DNA of 64,000 nt from Peredibacter sp045999315 (GCF_045999315.1 NZ_CP174607.1:248001-312000), one strand, 5' to 3'; positions 1 to 8,633 are shown, numbered from the stretch's first letter. A program made the numbers and translations. The notes: generated by a model not told the origin, from the sequence alone.

Positions 1-250
1 CTCTGAATCCGTCTTTAACTAGACCTTCATTTATTGTGTACGTGCGAATAGCATTGAACACATCTGAAAGTTCTTTGGGATCGTTTTTCGCGAGATCGTT
101 AATGTCTTTCGTGTGAGACTTATGAATGAAGAGCTGGTGAATCTTAGCTTGAGGACGAAGGTCCTTAAAGCCGATCACGGTTTCATTTTCAAAAATCTTG
201 GTTGAAGGAATTTCGCCCTTAACAATTTTACAGAAAATGCAGTCACTCAT
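1..250 (-). CDS. HIT family (HinT-like) nucleotide hydrolase, 3' part beyond window
   Basis: N-terminal 83 residues of a histidine-triad protein. It opens with the family signature MSDCIFCKIVKGEIPS, in which the two cysteines of CxxC are typical of the zinc-containing HinT branch, followed by the strand that positions the nucleotide (VIGFKDLRPQAKIHQLFIHK). The catalytic HxHxH triad near the C-terminus lies outside the window, so activity cannot be confirmed. HinT-type enzymes hydrolyse purine nucleoside phosphoramidates in the cytoplasm. The start ATG lies just upstream of the window-facing end and 1 base from the murA stop, so it is probably co-transcribed behind murA. Confidence 0.88.
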   Translation of the reverse strand, partial: MSDCIFCKIVKGEIPSTKIFENETVIGFKDLRPQAKIHQLFIHKSHTKDINDLAKNDPKELSDVFNAIRTYTINEGLVKDGFR

Positions 251-251
251 A

Positions 252-1517
252 TTACCCCTTCACGCGCTCAATTTTAGCGCCAAGCTGAGTTAATTTCTCG
301 TCGATTTTCTCATAACCACGGTCTAGATGGTAGACACGCTGAATTTCACTCTGACCTTGGGCCACAAGGGCGCAAAGAATAAGTGCAGCAGATGCTCTTA
401 GATCAGTACACATGACTGGTGCAGCACTTAGGCTCTCAACTCCCTCAATTGTAGCTGAGTTACCTTTGATCGTTACCTTCGTCCCCATACGTGCCATTTC
501 TGGAACGTGCATGAAGCGGTTTTCAAAAATTGTTTCAGTCACCACAGAGTTTCCATCAACCACGCTCATCAATGCCATCATCTGGGCCTGGACGTCAGTT
601 GGGAAACCTGGATATGGGGCCGTATCAATGATGGCACCTTTTAAGCGACTTGATTTTTTCACATGAACAAAGTCATTACCTAGTTCAAGATTCGCACCCA
701 TCTTGGTGAGAGTGTCGAGAACGTTCGTTAAGTGCTTTGGATTGAAACCTTCAACCCTCACGTCTCCACCACTCATAATACCAGCAATGATAAATGTGGC
801 GGCCTCAATGCGGTCACCAATCACACGATATGGTTTTGCAGGAGCTTTTAATTTTTTGATGTCCATTCCATGAATAGTAATGCGAGATGTCCCCGCTCCT
901 TCAATCTTCACTCCCTGAGCAATCAAAAAGTCAGCAAGGTCATCAATCTCTGGCTCCATCGCTGCGTTTTCAATAATGGTCTCACCTTCCGCAAGAACCG
1001 CGGCCATCATAATGTTCTCGGTAGCACCTACGCTTGGGAAAGGAAGTGTTACTGTAGCGCCTTTTAGCTTGTCACATTTTGCTTTGATGTAACCGTTTTC
1101 GATTTGAATCTCTGCACCCAGCTTCTCCATCCCCATTAAGTGAATATCCACCGGACGAGCACCGATGGCACAACCACCAGGAAGAGAAACAGAGGCAACT
1201 CCATAACGAGCAAGAAGAGGTCCAAGTACGAGAACTGAAGCTCTCATAGTTTTTACCAATGAGTAGTCCGCGTGCTGATTTTCTAGATGAGAGGCATCTA
1301 ACACAATCTCATCACCCGACTTTGTAACTTTCACACCCATGCTTTGGAGAAGTTTTAAGATCGTTCCGACATCCATGAGATCTGGAATTTTTGTAAACGT
1401 CACCGGGTAAGGTAATAAAAGTGCCGCCGCTAGAATTGGTAGTGTTGCATTTTTAGCTGAAGATATATGAACAGATCCCTTTAGTTGACATGGGCCTGTT
1501 ACGAGTAATTTATCCAT
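252..1517 (-). CDS. murA: UDP-N-acetylglucosamine 1-carboxyvinyltransferase
   Basis: Transfers enolpyruvate from PEP to UDP-GlcNAc, the first committed step of peptidoglycan synthesis in the cytoplasm. The start at 1517 (MDKLLVTG) gives 421 residues, close to the usual 419, and has a good AAGGCGG ribosome site; the frame is open further upstream but that extension has no family counterpart. The catalytic cysteine is Cys116 in the loop LPGGCAIGARPVD, so the enzyme should be of the fosfomycin-sensitive type. Other landmarks are the substrate motif SSAKNATLPILAA (19-31) and the RxxD/GYPTDVQAQ-like stretch PGFPTDVQAQ. It is the fifth gene in the minus-strand rho–prmC direction but separated from prmC by two opposite-strand genes. 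Confidence 0.96.
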   Translation of the reverse strand: MDKLLVTGPCQLKGSVHISSAKNATLPILAAALLLPYPVTFTKIPDLMDVGTILKLLQSMGVKVTKSGDEIVLDASHLENQHADYSLVKTMRASVLVLGPLLARYGVASVSLPGGCAIGARPVDIHLMGMEKLGAEIQIENGYIKAKCDKLKGATVTLPFPSVGATENIMMAAVLAEGETIIENAAMEPEIDDLADFLIAQGVKIEGAGTSRITIHGMDIKKLKAPAKPYRVIGDRIEAATFIIAGIMSGGDVRVEGFNPKHLTNVLDTLTKMGANLELGNDFVHVKKSSRLKGAIIDTAPYPGFPTDVQAQMMALMSVVDGNSVVTETIFENRFMHVPEMARMGTKVTIKGNSATIEGVESLSAAPVMCTDLRASAALILCALVAQGQSEIQRVYHLDRGYEKIDEKLTQLGAKIERVKG

Positions 1518-1704
1518 TGATTCCGCCTTGAAATGGGATGGCTCAATTTTATGAGGAAAGTAAGGCGGAGGAAAGCAGTAATTAATTTCAAGATAAGCGT
1601 CATGGCCCTTTAATTCCAGGGAGCTGTCCCTAATGGGAAGTGGCATGGTTTTTGGACTAAAGATCACATTTAAAACGTAATGTCCAAAAGGTGCCAGGTT
1701 GAAG

Positions 1705-1902
1705 ATGGATAAATTATTGGAAGAGCTGATTTTGAAGTATGAAACGGAACTTGAAGAGGGAATTAGATATCTTTCAGAAATGAAGAAAGCATCCTTAAAT
1801 TACCAAACTCAATATAGCATTAATGCAATATGGAAAATGATATTAAATGATTTAAAGCAAATATCCGAAAAAGATAAGCATGATCATAAAAAAAGACAGT
1901 GA
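1705..1902 (+). CDS. Small hypothetical protein (65 aa)
   Basis: Not recognised. A short, highly charged, mostly helical protein (MDKLLEELILKYETELEEG...) ending in a His/Lys-rich tail. It could begin at ATG 1705 or at TTG 1699; ATG is preferred, with a weak CAGG upstream. Its 3' end overlaps the next gene by 23 bases in another frame, so the pair is probably translated together. The region is visibly richer in A+T than the murA and prmC genes around it, and it lies on the opposite strand, which suggests an inserted two-gene cassette. There is no sequence evidence for a toxin, antitoxin or immunity role, although the layout would fit one. Confidence 0.55.
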   Translation: MDKLLEELILKYETELEEGIRYLSEMKKASLNYQTQYSINAIWKMILNDLKQISEKDKHDHKKRQ

Positions 1903-2215
1903 AGACTTCAAAAGATTGGCCCTAGAAATTCTAGATGAATGCCCAACGAACGAATCCAATGAGTTTGTTGATGGATATATCGATTTTGTAGATATTATTT
2001 TTGAGGAATTAGAAGCATTCTCAAATGTCCTTTGGAACTATTCCGCTGGTACCTGTGAAATTGATTTTGAACTGCTTTTTAATGAAGCCAATAAGATGAT
2101 TGCTAGAAAGTCGCCCTCTACTGAATTTCTTAAAGGGGCAAGATTAGCGGAAAAAGAAACTCTCGCCGCCATGATTTTCGCTTTCAAATGGGAACCCAAA
2201 CATCCAGCGGCCTAA
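1880..2215 (+). CDS. Hypothetical acidic protein (111 aa)
   Basis: Not recognised. An acidic, probably helical cytoplasmic protein with no signal peptide or membrane segment; notable stretches are a Phe/Asp/Glu-rich core (VDGYIDFVDIIFEELEAF) and a Trp near each end of the second half. It begins inside the 3' end of the 65-residue gene (23-base overlap) and its stop overlaps the prmC stop by 4 bases in convergent orientation. The tight packing between two housekeeping genes suggests it is real and co-expressed with its partner. Confidence 0.6.
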   Translation: MIIKKDSEDFKRLALEILDECPTNESNEFVDGYIDFVDIIFEELEAFSNVLWNYSAGTCEIDFELLFNEANKMIARKSPSTEFLKGARLAEKETLAAMIFAFKWEPKHPAA

Positions 2216-3069
2216 GCTTTTTTCCCTCTTAAAAACCGATTACTTCCACCTAAATCTTTTAGAACAATCACTTCCTGAAACCCAAGCTCTTTGAGAATTT
2301 TGGCCTGTGCTTCCAATTCCAATTCATGTCCTTCCATCATAAACACTCCACCTGGAATAAGATGGTCCCGAACCTGAGTAAAGAAGCTGGCAAACCAAGA
2401 GTGATAATCCTGGTCATCCAGATACAAGGCCATATGTGGCTCATGCTGATCCACTTGCTGGTGAACTAAGTTTCGATGGGACTTGGCCTTAATGTATGGA
2501 GGGTTAGAAACAATGAGTTCAAAAAAATCATGCACTTCTTTTAAGCGATCCGATTTCAAAAATTCACAACGATCCAGGAGACGAAGCCTGCGCGCATTGG
2601 TCTGCGCCACTTTTAAGGCATCAGGTGAAAGATCAACTCCCATTCCTGTCGCAGCAACATTCTTCAAAAGAAGTGATAGAAGGATGACTCCACTTCCTGT
2701 ACCAACATCCAGAACATTTGAATAAGTTTTCTTTTCTCTAACCAGGATGTCCACAAGCTCTTCTGTTTCCGGACGTGGAATGAGAACCCGAGAGTTCACA
2801 TAAAAGACGTTCTCATAGAATTCTGCCTTCTCCAAAAGATAGGCAAAAGGAACACCTTTTAAAAAATCACCTTCTAATTCTTTGGTAACCTTACTAGAAA
2901 TAGAACAGGCAGCTTGATCAAGCTCAAGTCGATAATGAGTCAAACGATGCTTTAGAATATCCTGAACTTCACGAAGGAAACGCTGAAGACTTAGCCCCGG
3001 ATAATGATTTCCTAACTCAGACTCATGCTGAGTAAAGAAAGCACTCCACGACTCTCTTAGAGTTTCTAT
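2212..3069 (-). CDS. prmC: Peptide chain release factor glutamine N5-methyltransferase
   Basis: Methylates the glutamine of the GGQ motif in release factors using SAM. The MTase core is clear: IPRPETEELV, the SAM loop DVGTGSG and the catalytic NPPY. The first in-frame conventional start is TTG at 2943, which would leave only 243 residues and remove half of the N-terminal helical domain. The frame stays open upstream to 3069 and the translated residues look like a PrmC N-terminus. An ATA codon at 3069 overlaps the prfA stop (AATAG) and lies 7 bases after AAGGGG. Starting there gives 285 residues with NPPY at 189-192, close to E. coli PrmC (277 residues, NPPY 183-186). No ATG, GTG or TTG exists between 3069 and the upstream in-frame stop. 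The ATA start is an inference. Confidence 0.85.
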   Translation of the reverse strand: METLRESWSAFFTQHESELGNHYPGLSLQRFLREVQDILKHRLTHYRLELDQAACSISSKVTKELEGDFLKGVPFAYLLEKAEFYENVFYVNSRVLIPRPETEELVDILVREKKTYSNVLDVGTGSGVILLSLLLKNVAATGMGVDLSPDALKVAQTNARRLRLLDRCEFLKSDRLKEVHDFFELIVSNPPYIKAKSHRNLVHQQVDQHEPHMALYLDDQDYHSWFASFFTQVRDHLIPGGVFMMEGHELELEAQAKILKELGFQEVIVLKDLGGSNRFLRGKKA

Positions 3070-4136
3070 TCTTCGGCCCCTTGAAGAAGGATGGCCTGGT
3101 TGTGAGCAATCAGAGCATCAATCACTTCATCAACGTCGCCGTTCATGAATGCTGGGAGGTTATAGATAGTGTAGTTAATTCTGTGATCAGAAATACGACC
3201 CTGAGGATAGTTATAAGTTCTGATACGCTCAGAGCGGTCACCAGTTCCTACGAGACCTTTTCTCATAGAAGCTTCCTTATTGGCCGCTTCCTGAACTTTT
3301 AAGTCATAGAGTTTGGTCTTAAGGATTTTGAACGCTTTCTCTTTGTTCTTCAACTGAGAACGCTCATCCTGCATGGCGATCACAATGCCTGTTGGAATGT
3401 GAGTTAAACGAACCGCAGAGTCCGTGGTGTTAACCGACTGACCACCTGAACCAGATGAACGGTAAACGTCTACGCGGATTTCATTCATATCAAGAACGAT
3501 GTCCCCAACTTCATCTGCCTCTGGCATAACGGCCACAGTAATGGTTGAAGTATGGATACGGCCTTGGGCCTCAGTATCAGGAACACGTTGTACACGGTGT
3601 ACACCAGATTCGTACTTCATCTTCGAGTAAACTTTTTCACCCGAAACGTTCACGATGATCTCTTTAAGACCTCTGTCACCTTCTGAAATTGAAACAACTT
3701 CAGAACGCCAGCCTTTGCCGTTGAAATAGTTTTTATACATACGCCAAACATCGGCCACGAAGATTGAAGCTTCGTCACCACCAGCACCGGCACGAATCTC
3801 AAGGATCACGTTACGGTCGTCGTTTGGATCTTTTGGAAGAAGAAGAAGTTTTAGTTCGTGCTCTACCGTTGGTAGTCCTTTTTCAAGTTCGGCGAGTTCT
3901 TCTTTCGCCATTTCACGCATCTCTTCGTCTTTTTCGTTATGGATGATGTCTTTGTTGCCTTCGATATCGGCAACCATCTTTTTATATTCTTTATACTTAA
4001 TGACGATTGGTTCAAGGTTCGCGCGTTCAGCGTTGGTCTCTCTAAGTTCCTGTGCACGATCATAAAGCGAAGGATCGGCCAATCTTTCAGTTAGAACTTC
4101 AAAACGTCTGACAACAGCATCTAATTTATCGAACAC
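3066..4136 (-). CDS. prfA: Peptide chain release factor 1
   Basis: Recognises UAG and UAA stop codons and triggers peptide release. The 356-residue length is normal. The codon-reading tripeptide is PDT at 186-188 (P-x-T class, so RF1 and not RF2) and the catalytic GGQ is at 231-233 inside SGSGGQSVNTTDSAVR. The preceding context RAGAGGDEA (115-123) is the family's conserved domain-2 entry. It sits upstream of prmC, its modifying enzyme, with stop/start overlap implying coupled translation. The DUF1385 gene and rho precede it, an arrangement also known from Firmicutes. Confidence 0.97.
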   Translation of the reverse strand: MFDKLDAVVRRFEVLTERLADPSLYDRAQELRETNAERANLEPIVIKYKEYKKMVADIEGNKDIIHNEKDEEMREMAKEELAELEKGLPTVEHELKLLLLPKDPNDDRNVILEIRAGAGGDEASIFVADVWRMYKNYFNGKGWRSEVVSISEGDRGLKEIIVNVSGEKVYSKMKYESGVHRVQRVPDTEAQGRIHTSTITVAVMPEADEVGDIVLDMNEIRVDVYRSSGSGGQSVNTTDSAVRLTHIPTGIVIAMQDERSQLKNKEKAFKILKTKLYDLKVQEAANKEASMRKGLVGTGDRSERIRTYNYPQGRISDHRINYTIYNLPAFMNGDVDEVIDALIAHNQAILLQGAEE

Positions 4137-4158
4137 GGGAATTTTCCTTCGGGGGTAA

Positions 4159-5283
4159 CTACTCTAAGAATTCTTTCAGAGTCGAATTGGTAGTTTCAAT
4201 TTCGTTGATGTTCTGGATATCAATTTCTTCCAGGTTCAACACTTTGCTTTTAGCATCTTTAAGATTGTATTTATCTTCTAAGAACAACACGGCCTTGATC
4301 GAAGATAGAGCAACTTCTAATTGCTTATCGTCCGGTTCTTTAGTCGTTAGTTTCTGAAGAAGCATACCAGGAGCACTCATGGCCCTTGCCCACCATTGAT
4401 CTGAACACTTACCGGCAGTTTTAATGAGCTCATAGCTGATACCAGCAACTGGCAACATTAAAGCAACTTTAAACAGCACGGCCACAACGTGACGAAGAAT
4501 CGGTGGAAGATTTGTTCCAATTGGTACCAGAGTAAATACCGCAGAGAACATGATGATAGAAATCAGAATTAAGAAGAAGATAAAACTAGTTCCGCAACGA
4601 GGATGAAGAGTTGTGAACTTACGAGCATTATCAACGGTAAGGTCTATTCCTGCTTCAAAGGTCGCAATAGATTTATGTTCTGCCCCGTGATACTGAAACA
4701 CGCGATAAACGTCTTTCATGAACGAGATGCCCCAGATATAGCCTACGAAGATGGCGGCCTTCACAACACCGTCGACAGCATGGAAGGCAAAACTATCAAG
4801 TGTCCAGCTCTGACCGAACAAATCACCGATAGCAAACGCGATCATGTGGGGAGCAAATACAAATAGGCCAATACCGAAAGAGAAAGACACGGCCATGGTT
4901 AGAAAAGTGGCGATATCAACTTTCTCTTTTTTCTTTTGAGAAGCTTCAAACTCCTCAATGGTTTTACCTTTTTTAAGCGCCTTCTCTCTTTCTTCTTCCG
5001 CCATGGCAATGTTGGCCGAATAGTTAAGTGACACCAGACCATTGGCCATGGTTTCAACCAACATCAGAACACCACGAAGTCCTGGCTTCTTTAAGAAATC
5101 GAGTTTTTTCGAGAGACCATACCATTGATCGCGACGAAGACGGATGCTTCCATCCGGCTTTCTTACCGCCACCACAAATGCGTTTGGTGATCTCATCATC
5201 ACACCTTCAATAACGGCCTGTCCCCCAATAGAGGTATATTGCTTTGTTGTTAGAAGGATGATGCGTTTAAGAGTCTTCTTCAT
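4159..5283 (-). CDS. DUF1385 family membrane protein (YqhQ-like)
   Basis: A 374-residue protein with the hallmark N-terminal motif IGGQAVIEGVMMRSPNAF (about residues 19-36) and at least four hydrophobic segments (around 133-157, 170-190, 235-260 and 265-290). A second conserved stretch, YHGAEHKSIATFEAG, followed by HPRCGTSF, contains His, Glu and Cys residues that look like a metal or catalytic site; this is an inference. The biochemical function of the family is not settled. It starts with ATG overlapping the rho stop by one base (TAATG), so translation is probably coupled to rho. Conservation of rho–DUF1385–prfA/prmC across phyla suggests a functional link. Confidence 0.9.
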   Translation of the reverse strand: MKKTLKRIILLTTKQYTSIGGQAVIEGVMMRSPNAFVVAVRKPDGSIRLRRDQWYGLSKKLDFLKKPGLRGVLMLVETMANGLVSLNYSANIAMAEEEREKALKKGKTIEEFEASQKKKEKVDIATFLTMAVSFSFGIGLFVFAPHMIAFAIGDLFGQSWTLDSFAFHAVDGVVKAAIFVGYIWGISFMKDVYRVFQYHGAEHKSIATFEAGIDLTVDNARKFTTLHPRCGTSFIFFLILISIIMFSAVFTLVPIGTNLPPILRHVVAVLFKVALMLPVAGISYELIKTAGKCSDQWWARAMSAPGMLLQKLTTKEPDDKQLEVALSSIKAVLFLEDKYNLKDAKSKVLNLEEIDIQNINEIETTNSTLKEFLE

Positions 5284-6851
5284 TAGCCGTTCATTTTATC
5301 CAAGAAAGCGATATTGGTCTTCGTATCTTTCATACGCTCAAGGATAAATTCCATAGAATCCATAGTATTCATTGGGTTAAGTACCCGACGAAGTACGAAC
5401 ACTCTCTGAAGATCTTTGTCGGCCATAAGGAGATCTTCCTTACGAGTAGACGATTTGTTGATATCCAGACACGGGAATACACGCTTCTCCATAAGTTTAC
5501 GGTCAAGCTGGATTTCCGAGTTACCAGTTCCTTTGAATTCCTCGAAGATAACTTCGTCCATTCTTGAACCAGTATCAATAAGCGCAGTTGCGATAATTGT
5601 AAGTGATCCACCATTTTCGATGTTACGAGCGGCACCGAAGAAACGCTTAGGTTTGTGAAGGGCGTTGGAATCCACACCACCCGAAAGGATCTTACCTGAC
5701 GGTGGAACAACTGTGTTGTAAGCACGAGCAAGACGAGTGATTGAGTCCAGAAGGATCACTACGTGTTGTTTTGCTTCAACCAGACGTTTTGCTTTTTCGA
5801 TTACCATTTCAGCGACCTGTACGTGACGAGTAGCAGGTTCATCGAATGTCGAAGAAACTACTTCTGCGCGTACGTTACGCTTCATATCTGTTACTTCTTC
5901 CGGACGTTCATCAATTAGAAGAACGATAAGTTTTGCTTCCGGATGGTTATCAGAGATTGAGTTAGCAATGTCCTGCATAAGCATGGTTTTACCGGCTTTA
6001 GGAGGAGCAACGATCAAACAACGCTGACCAAAACCTTGTGGAACGAAAAGATCGATCACACGAGTTGAATAGTTCGTTGGTTTTGATTCAAGTTGGATTT
6101 TCTTATTCGGATAGAGCGGAGTTAAGTTATCAAATAGAACCGTTGAACGGTGAGCTTCCGGATCACGGAAGTTAATGTGGTTTACTTTTAGAAGTGCGAA
6201 GTAGCGCTCGCCTTCTTTTGGAGTACGGATCTGACCTTCAATTGTGTCACCGGTACGAAGACCGAAACGACGGATTTGAGAAGGAGAAACGTAGATATCA
6301 TCGGCACCTGGAAGGTAGTTATAAGATGGAGAACGAAGGAATCCGAAACCATCAGGAAGAATTTCGAGAACACCATCACCAAAAATCTCTTCATTATCTT
6401 TAGATTTTTTAGTGAGGAGCGAGAAGATAAGTTCGTGCTTTTTTAAACCGGCCGCGTTCTCAATCTGGGCCTCTTCCGCCATTCTGGTTAGTTCTTCAAT
6501 GTCTTTTTCACGTAGTGCACTTAAATGCATTCTATCTCCAGGATTAGATGGAACTCTATTTGATTGTTCAGTCGGTGCTGAATGTCTTGGTTGATCGTCC
6601 TGATAACGCTGGCGAGGTTCCCCACGGTGCTCACCGCGATCTCCACCACGATTCTGTGGATGACGTCCACGAGGACCTTGATCTCCACGATCCTGGCGAG
6701 GTGGTCTTTGCTCGCGCGGTTCACGTTGTTCACGTGGCTCACGGGCCGATGCTGCTTCTTTCGCTTCAACTTCTGTTGGAGTTTCTGTCTCAGCATTCAC
6801 GGTTTCGGTTTGATCATCTTGAACGGATTTTCTAGGTTTTTTGGTTGTCAT
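5283..6851 (-). CDS. rho: Transcription termination factor Rho
   Basis: Hexameric RNA-dependent ATPase that ends transcription. Domains in order: an extended hydrophilic insert (about 20-105) rich in Arg, Gly, Glu, Pro and Gln with repeats such as EPREQREPREQR; the Rho_N helix bundle (109-150); the cold-shock-like RNA-binding domain with RNP1 DGFGFLR (167-173); and the ATPase domain with Walker A PPKAGKT (283-289), Walker B LIVLLIDE (308-315) and the Q/R-loop region GGVDSNALHKPKRFF. At 522 residues it is about 100 longer than E. coli Rho, entirely because of the N-terminal insert, a feature seen in several other phyla. It leads the minus-strand operon into DUF1385 and prfA. Confidence 0.97.
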   Translation of the reverse strand: MTTKKPRKSVQDDQTETVNAETETPTEVEAKEAASAREPREQREPREQRPPRQDRGDQGPRGRHPQNRGGDRGEHRGEPRQRYQDDQPRHSAPTEQSNRVPSNPGDRMHLSALREKDIEELTRMAEEAQIENAAGLKKHELIFSLLTKKSKDNEEIFGDGVLEILPDGFGFLRSPSYNYLPGADDIYVSPSQIRRFGLRTGDTIEGQIRTPKEGERYFALLKVNHINFRDPEAHRSTVLFDNLTPLYPNKKIQLESKPTNYSTRVIDLFVPQGFGQRCLIVAPPKAGKTMLMQDIANSISDNHPEAKLIVLLIDERPEEVTDMKRNVRAEVVSSTFDEPATRHVQVAEMVIEKAKRLVEAKQHVVILLDSITRLARAYNTVVPPSGKILSGGVDSNALHKPKRFFGAARNIENGGSLTIIATALIDTGSRMDEVIFEEFKGTGNSEIQLDRKLMEKRVFPCLDINKSSTRKEDLLMADKDLQRVFVLRRVLNPMNTMDSMEFILERMKDTKTNIAFLDKMNG

Positions 6852-6921
6852 GAAATTTTATGTTTGGGAATTTGGCCCTCGATTAAGATGGCCGGTCGAT
6901 ATAACTGTCTGATTCCTGACT

Positions 6922-6949
6922 ATCTTAACCTGAAATGGACTAATGTCAA
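6922..6949 (-). promoter_or_regulatory. Sigma-70-type promoter for rho operon
   Basis: On the minus strand TTGACA (6944-6949, perfect -35) is followed after 16 bases by TAAGAT (6922-6927). Transcription would start near 6915, giving rho a leader of about 65 bases. No clear Shine-Dalgarno sequence precedes the rho ATG. Confidence 0.6.
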
Positions 6950-7021
6950 TTTCTTGTTTCTGGCACCGTGAACAATTTCTTGATTTCAATGGGTTATAAA
7001 AATTTACCTTCCCACTAGATT

Positions 7022-7044
7022 AGTCCGTAAATTTTCCGTAAAAT
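7022..7044 (+). promoter_or_regulatory. dinB -10 element and direct-repeat operator candidate
   Basis: TAAAAT at 7039-7044 is a near-consensus -10, with only GAACGC between it and the dinB ATG. TCCGTAAAT (7024-7032) and TCCGTAAAAT (7035-7044) form a direct repeat offset by 11 bases, one helical turn, overlapping the -10. The -35 (TAGATT, 7016-7021) is poor, as expected for a regulated promoter. No TTAC-N3-GTAA element of the kind I recall for the Bdellovibrio LexA site is present here. Confidence 0.4.
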
Positions 7045-7050
7045 GAACGC

Positions 7051-8121
7051 ATGCGAAAAATCATTCACATTGATATGGACGCTTTCTTTGCGGCAGTCGA
7101 AATGCGGGACAACCCTGCCCTTCGCAATGTCCCCATGGCCGTGGGTGGTTCATCAGATCGCCGTGGAGTGATTTCAACTTCCAACTACGAGGCCCGAAAG
7201 TATGGTGTTCGTTCCGCCATGCCGACCAAGACCGCCCTCAAACTTTGCCCTCATTTAGTACTGGTGCGCGGAAGAATGGCCAAATACAAAGAGGCCTCAG
7301 ACATCGTGTTCGATATTTTTCATGAATACACCGATCTGGTGCAGGGCCTTTCACTGGATGAGGCCTATCTGGATGTTACTGATTGTGACATGTTTCAAAA
7401 CTCGGCCACTTGGATCGCTCAGGACATTCGTAAAAAAATTTTCGAGCGAACCGGAGGCCTCACCGCCTCGGCCGGAATTGCTCCCAATAAACTTATCGCT
7501 AAAATTGCCAGTGACTATAGAAAACCAAATGGCCAGTTCACGGTTGCTCCTCAAGACGTAGATGAATTTATGAAATCCATTCCCATTGAACGGATTCACG
7601 GCATCGGAAAAGTCACGGCCAAACACATGCATGAGATGGGAATTAAGACCTGTCTTGATATGCAAAAGTTCACCCGCAGTGAATTGATTTATTACTTCGG
7701 AAAATTTGGGGACGCTCTTTTTGACTACTGTCGAGGGTTCGATGACCGCGAAGTTGAAACTGAATACGAACGAAAATCCTTGGGCACCGAAGAGACATTT
7801 GCCAAAGACATCACTAGTTTCGATGAGATGAAAATCCATGTGGTTCGCATGGTAGATGAAGTGAAAAATGACCTGTCTCGCTATGAAGACCGAGTGGTTA
7901 AAAACCTTCACGTTAAGATTAAGTACTTTGATTTTAAACAAACCACTATTGAACGACAGATGCCTTTCACTGAAGAGAATTTCGTCTATCTATTAGAGGA
8001 ACGCTGGCATCAGGATCCTCGTCCAGTTCGTCTCCTAGGGGTTGGTGTAAAATTTGAGGAAGAAAAAGTCATGGATGAGAACAACTACCAGCTCTCACTT
8101 TTGACGGAACCTAAGCTTTAA
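7051..8121 (+). CDS. dinB: DNA polymerase IV
   Basis: Y-family translesion polymerase. The catalytic carboxylates are at the positions of the E. coli enzyme: Asp8 (HIDMDAFFAAVE) and Asp103/Glu104 (SLDEAYLD). The steric-gate region FFAAVE and the helix-hairpin-helix stretch IHGIGKVTAKHMHEMGI (about 183-199) are present, and the C-terminal little-finger domain is full length. The very C-terminus (YQLSLL) resembles the sliding-clamp binding motif QLxLF. There is no Shine-Dalgarno sequence; instead TAAAAT lies six bases before the ATG, so the mRNA may be leaderless. It is followed after 15 bases by ruvX. Confidence 0.96.
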   Translation: MRKIIHIDMDAFFAAVEMRDNPALRNVPMAVGGSSDRRGVISTSNYEARKYGVRSAMPTKTALKLCPHLVLVRGRMAKYKEASDIVFDIFHEYTDLVQGLSLDEAYLDVTDCDMFQNSATWIAQDIRKKIFERTGGLTASAGIAPNKLIAKIASDYRKPNGQFTVAPQDVDEFMKSIPIERIHGIGKVTAKHMHEMGIKTCLDMQKFTRSELIYYFGKFGDALFDYCRGFDDREVETEYERKSLGTEETFAKDITSFDEMKIHVVRMVDEVKNDLSRYEDRVVKNLHVKIKYFDFKQTTIERQMPFTEENFVYLLEERWHQDPRPVRLLGVGVKFEEEKVMDENNYQLSLLTEPKL

Positions 8122-8136
8122 GCTACAACGAAACCC

Positions 8137-8610
8137 ATGTCAGAATTTGCACTACCAACCGATCACCCATTTCATTTAAAGACCGTTCTTGCGATGGATT
8201 TCGGTGAGAAATTTATTGGAGTTGCCACTTTCTGTGTGAACCGTGATCCCTTTCCCACTCCATATGGCAGAATTCAGAATACCGGTCCGGATGCCGTCAT
8301 TAAGGAACTTAAACGCATCATTGATGATGAGTTTGTAGACATGATTGTCATTGGGCTTCCGCATTTGACCGATGGGCAAAAAACCAGCACTACGACCAAA
8401 GCGCAAAATTTTGTTAACTTTATACGGGAGCATTTTACTCTCCCTATCGAAGAACAGGATGAGACTCTCTCAACTTTTGAGGCCGAATCTCGAATGAAAA
8501 ATTCCCCCCGCTATAATTTTCAAGTCGATCTCAAGCAAATTGACGCTGTCGCGGCCAGTGTGATTTTAGAAGATTTTATCCGCCGCACAAAGCATCGTCC
8601 TAGTTTATAA
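8137..8610 (+). CDS. ruvX: YqgF/RuvX family nuclease (pre-16S rRNA processing)
   Basis: RNase H-fold protein of 157 residues. It shows the first catalytic strand LAMDFGEKFIGVA, the motif DETLSTFEAESRM (DE at the position usual for the family) and the third, QIDAVAASVILEDFI, which supplies the last catalytic Asp. In E. coli the protein matures the 5' end of 16S rRNA; an earlier proposal as a Holliday-junction resolvase gave it the name ruvX. The gene follows dinB by 15 bases and precedes mltG by 23, so the three are probably co-transcribed. Confidence 0.9.
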   Translation: MSEFALPTDHPFHLKTVLAMDFGEKFIGVATFCVNRDPFPTPYGRIQNTGPDAVIKELKRIIDDEFVDMIVIGLPHLTDGQKTSTTTKAQNFVNFIREHFTLPIEEQDETLSTFEAESRMKNSPRYNFQVDLKQIDAVAASVILEDFIRRTKHRPSL

Positions 8611-8633
8611 TCTATTGATATAACTTCTATCGG

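Noticed and set aside
1518..1667. N-terminal extension of murA by 50 codons
   Set aside because: MurA proteins start at MDKLLVTG-type sequence; the internal ATG has a good ribosome site and restores family length.
6980..7000. TTGATT and TATAAA upstream of dinB as a promoter
   Set aside because: Only nine bases separate them, too few for sigma-70; the TAAAAT next to the ATG is better.
7351..7941. 196-codon open frame antisense to dinB
   Set aside because: Fully inside dinB, no ribosome site, no recognisable protein; dinB is certain.
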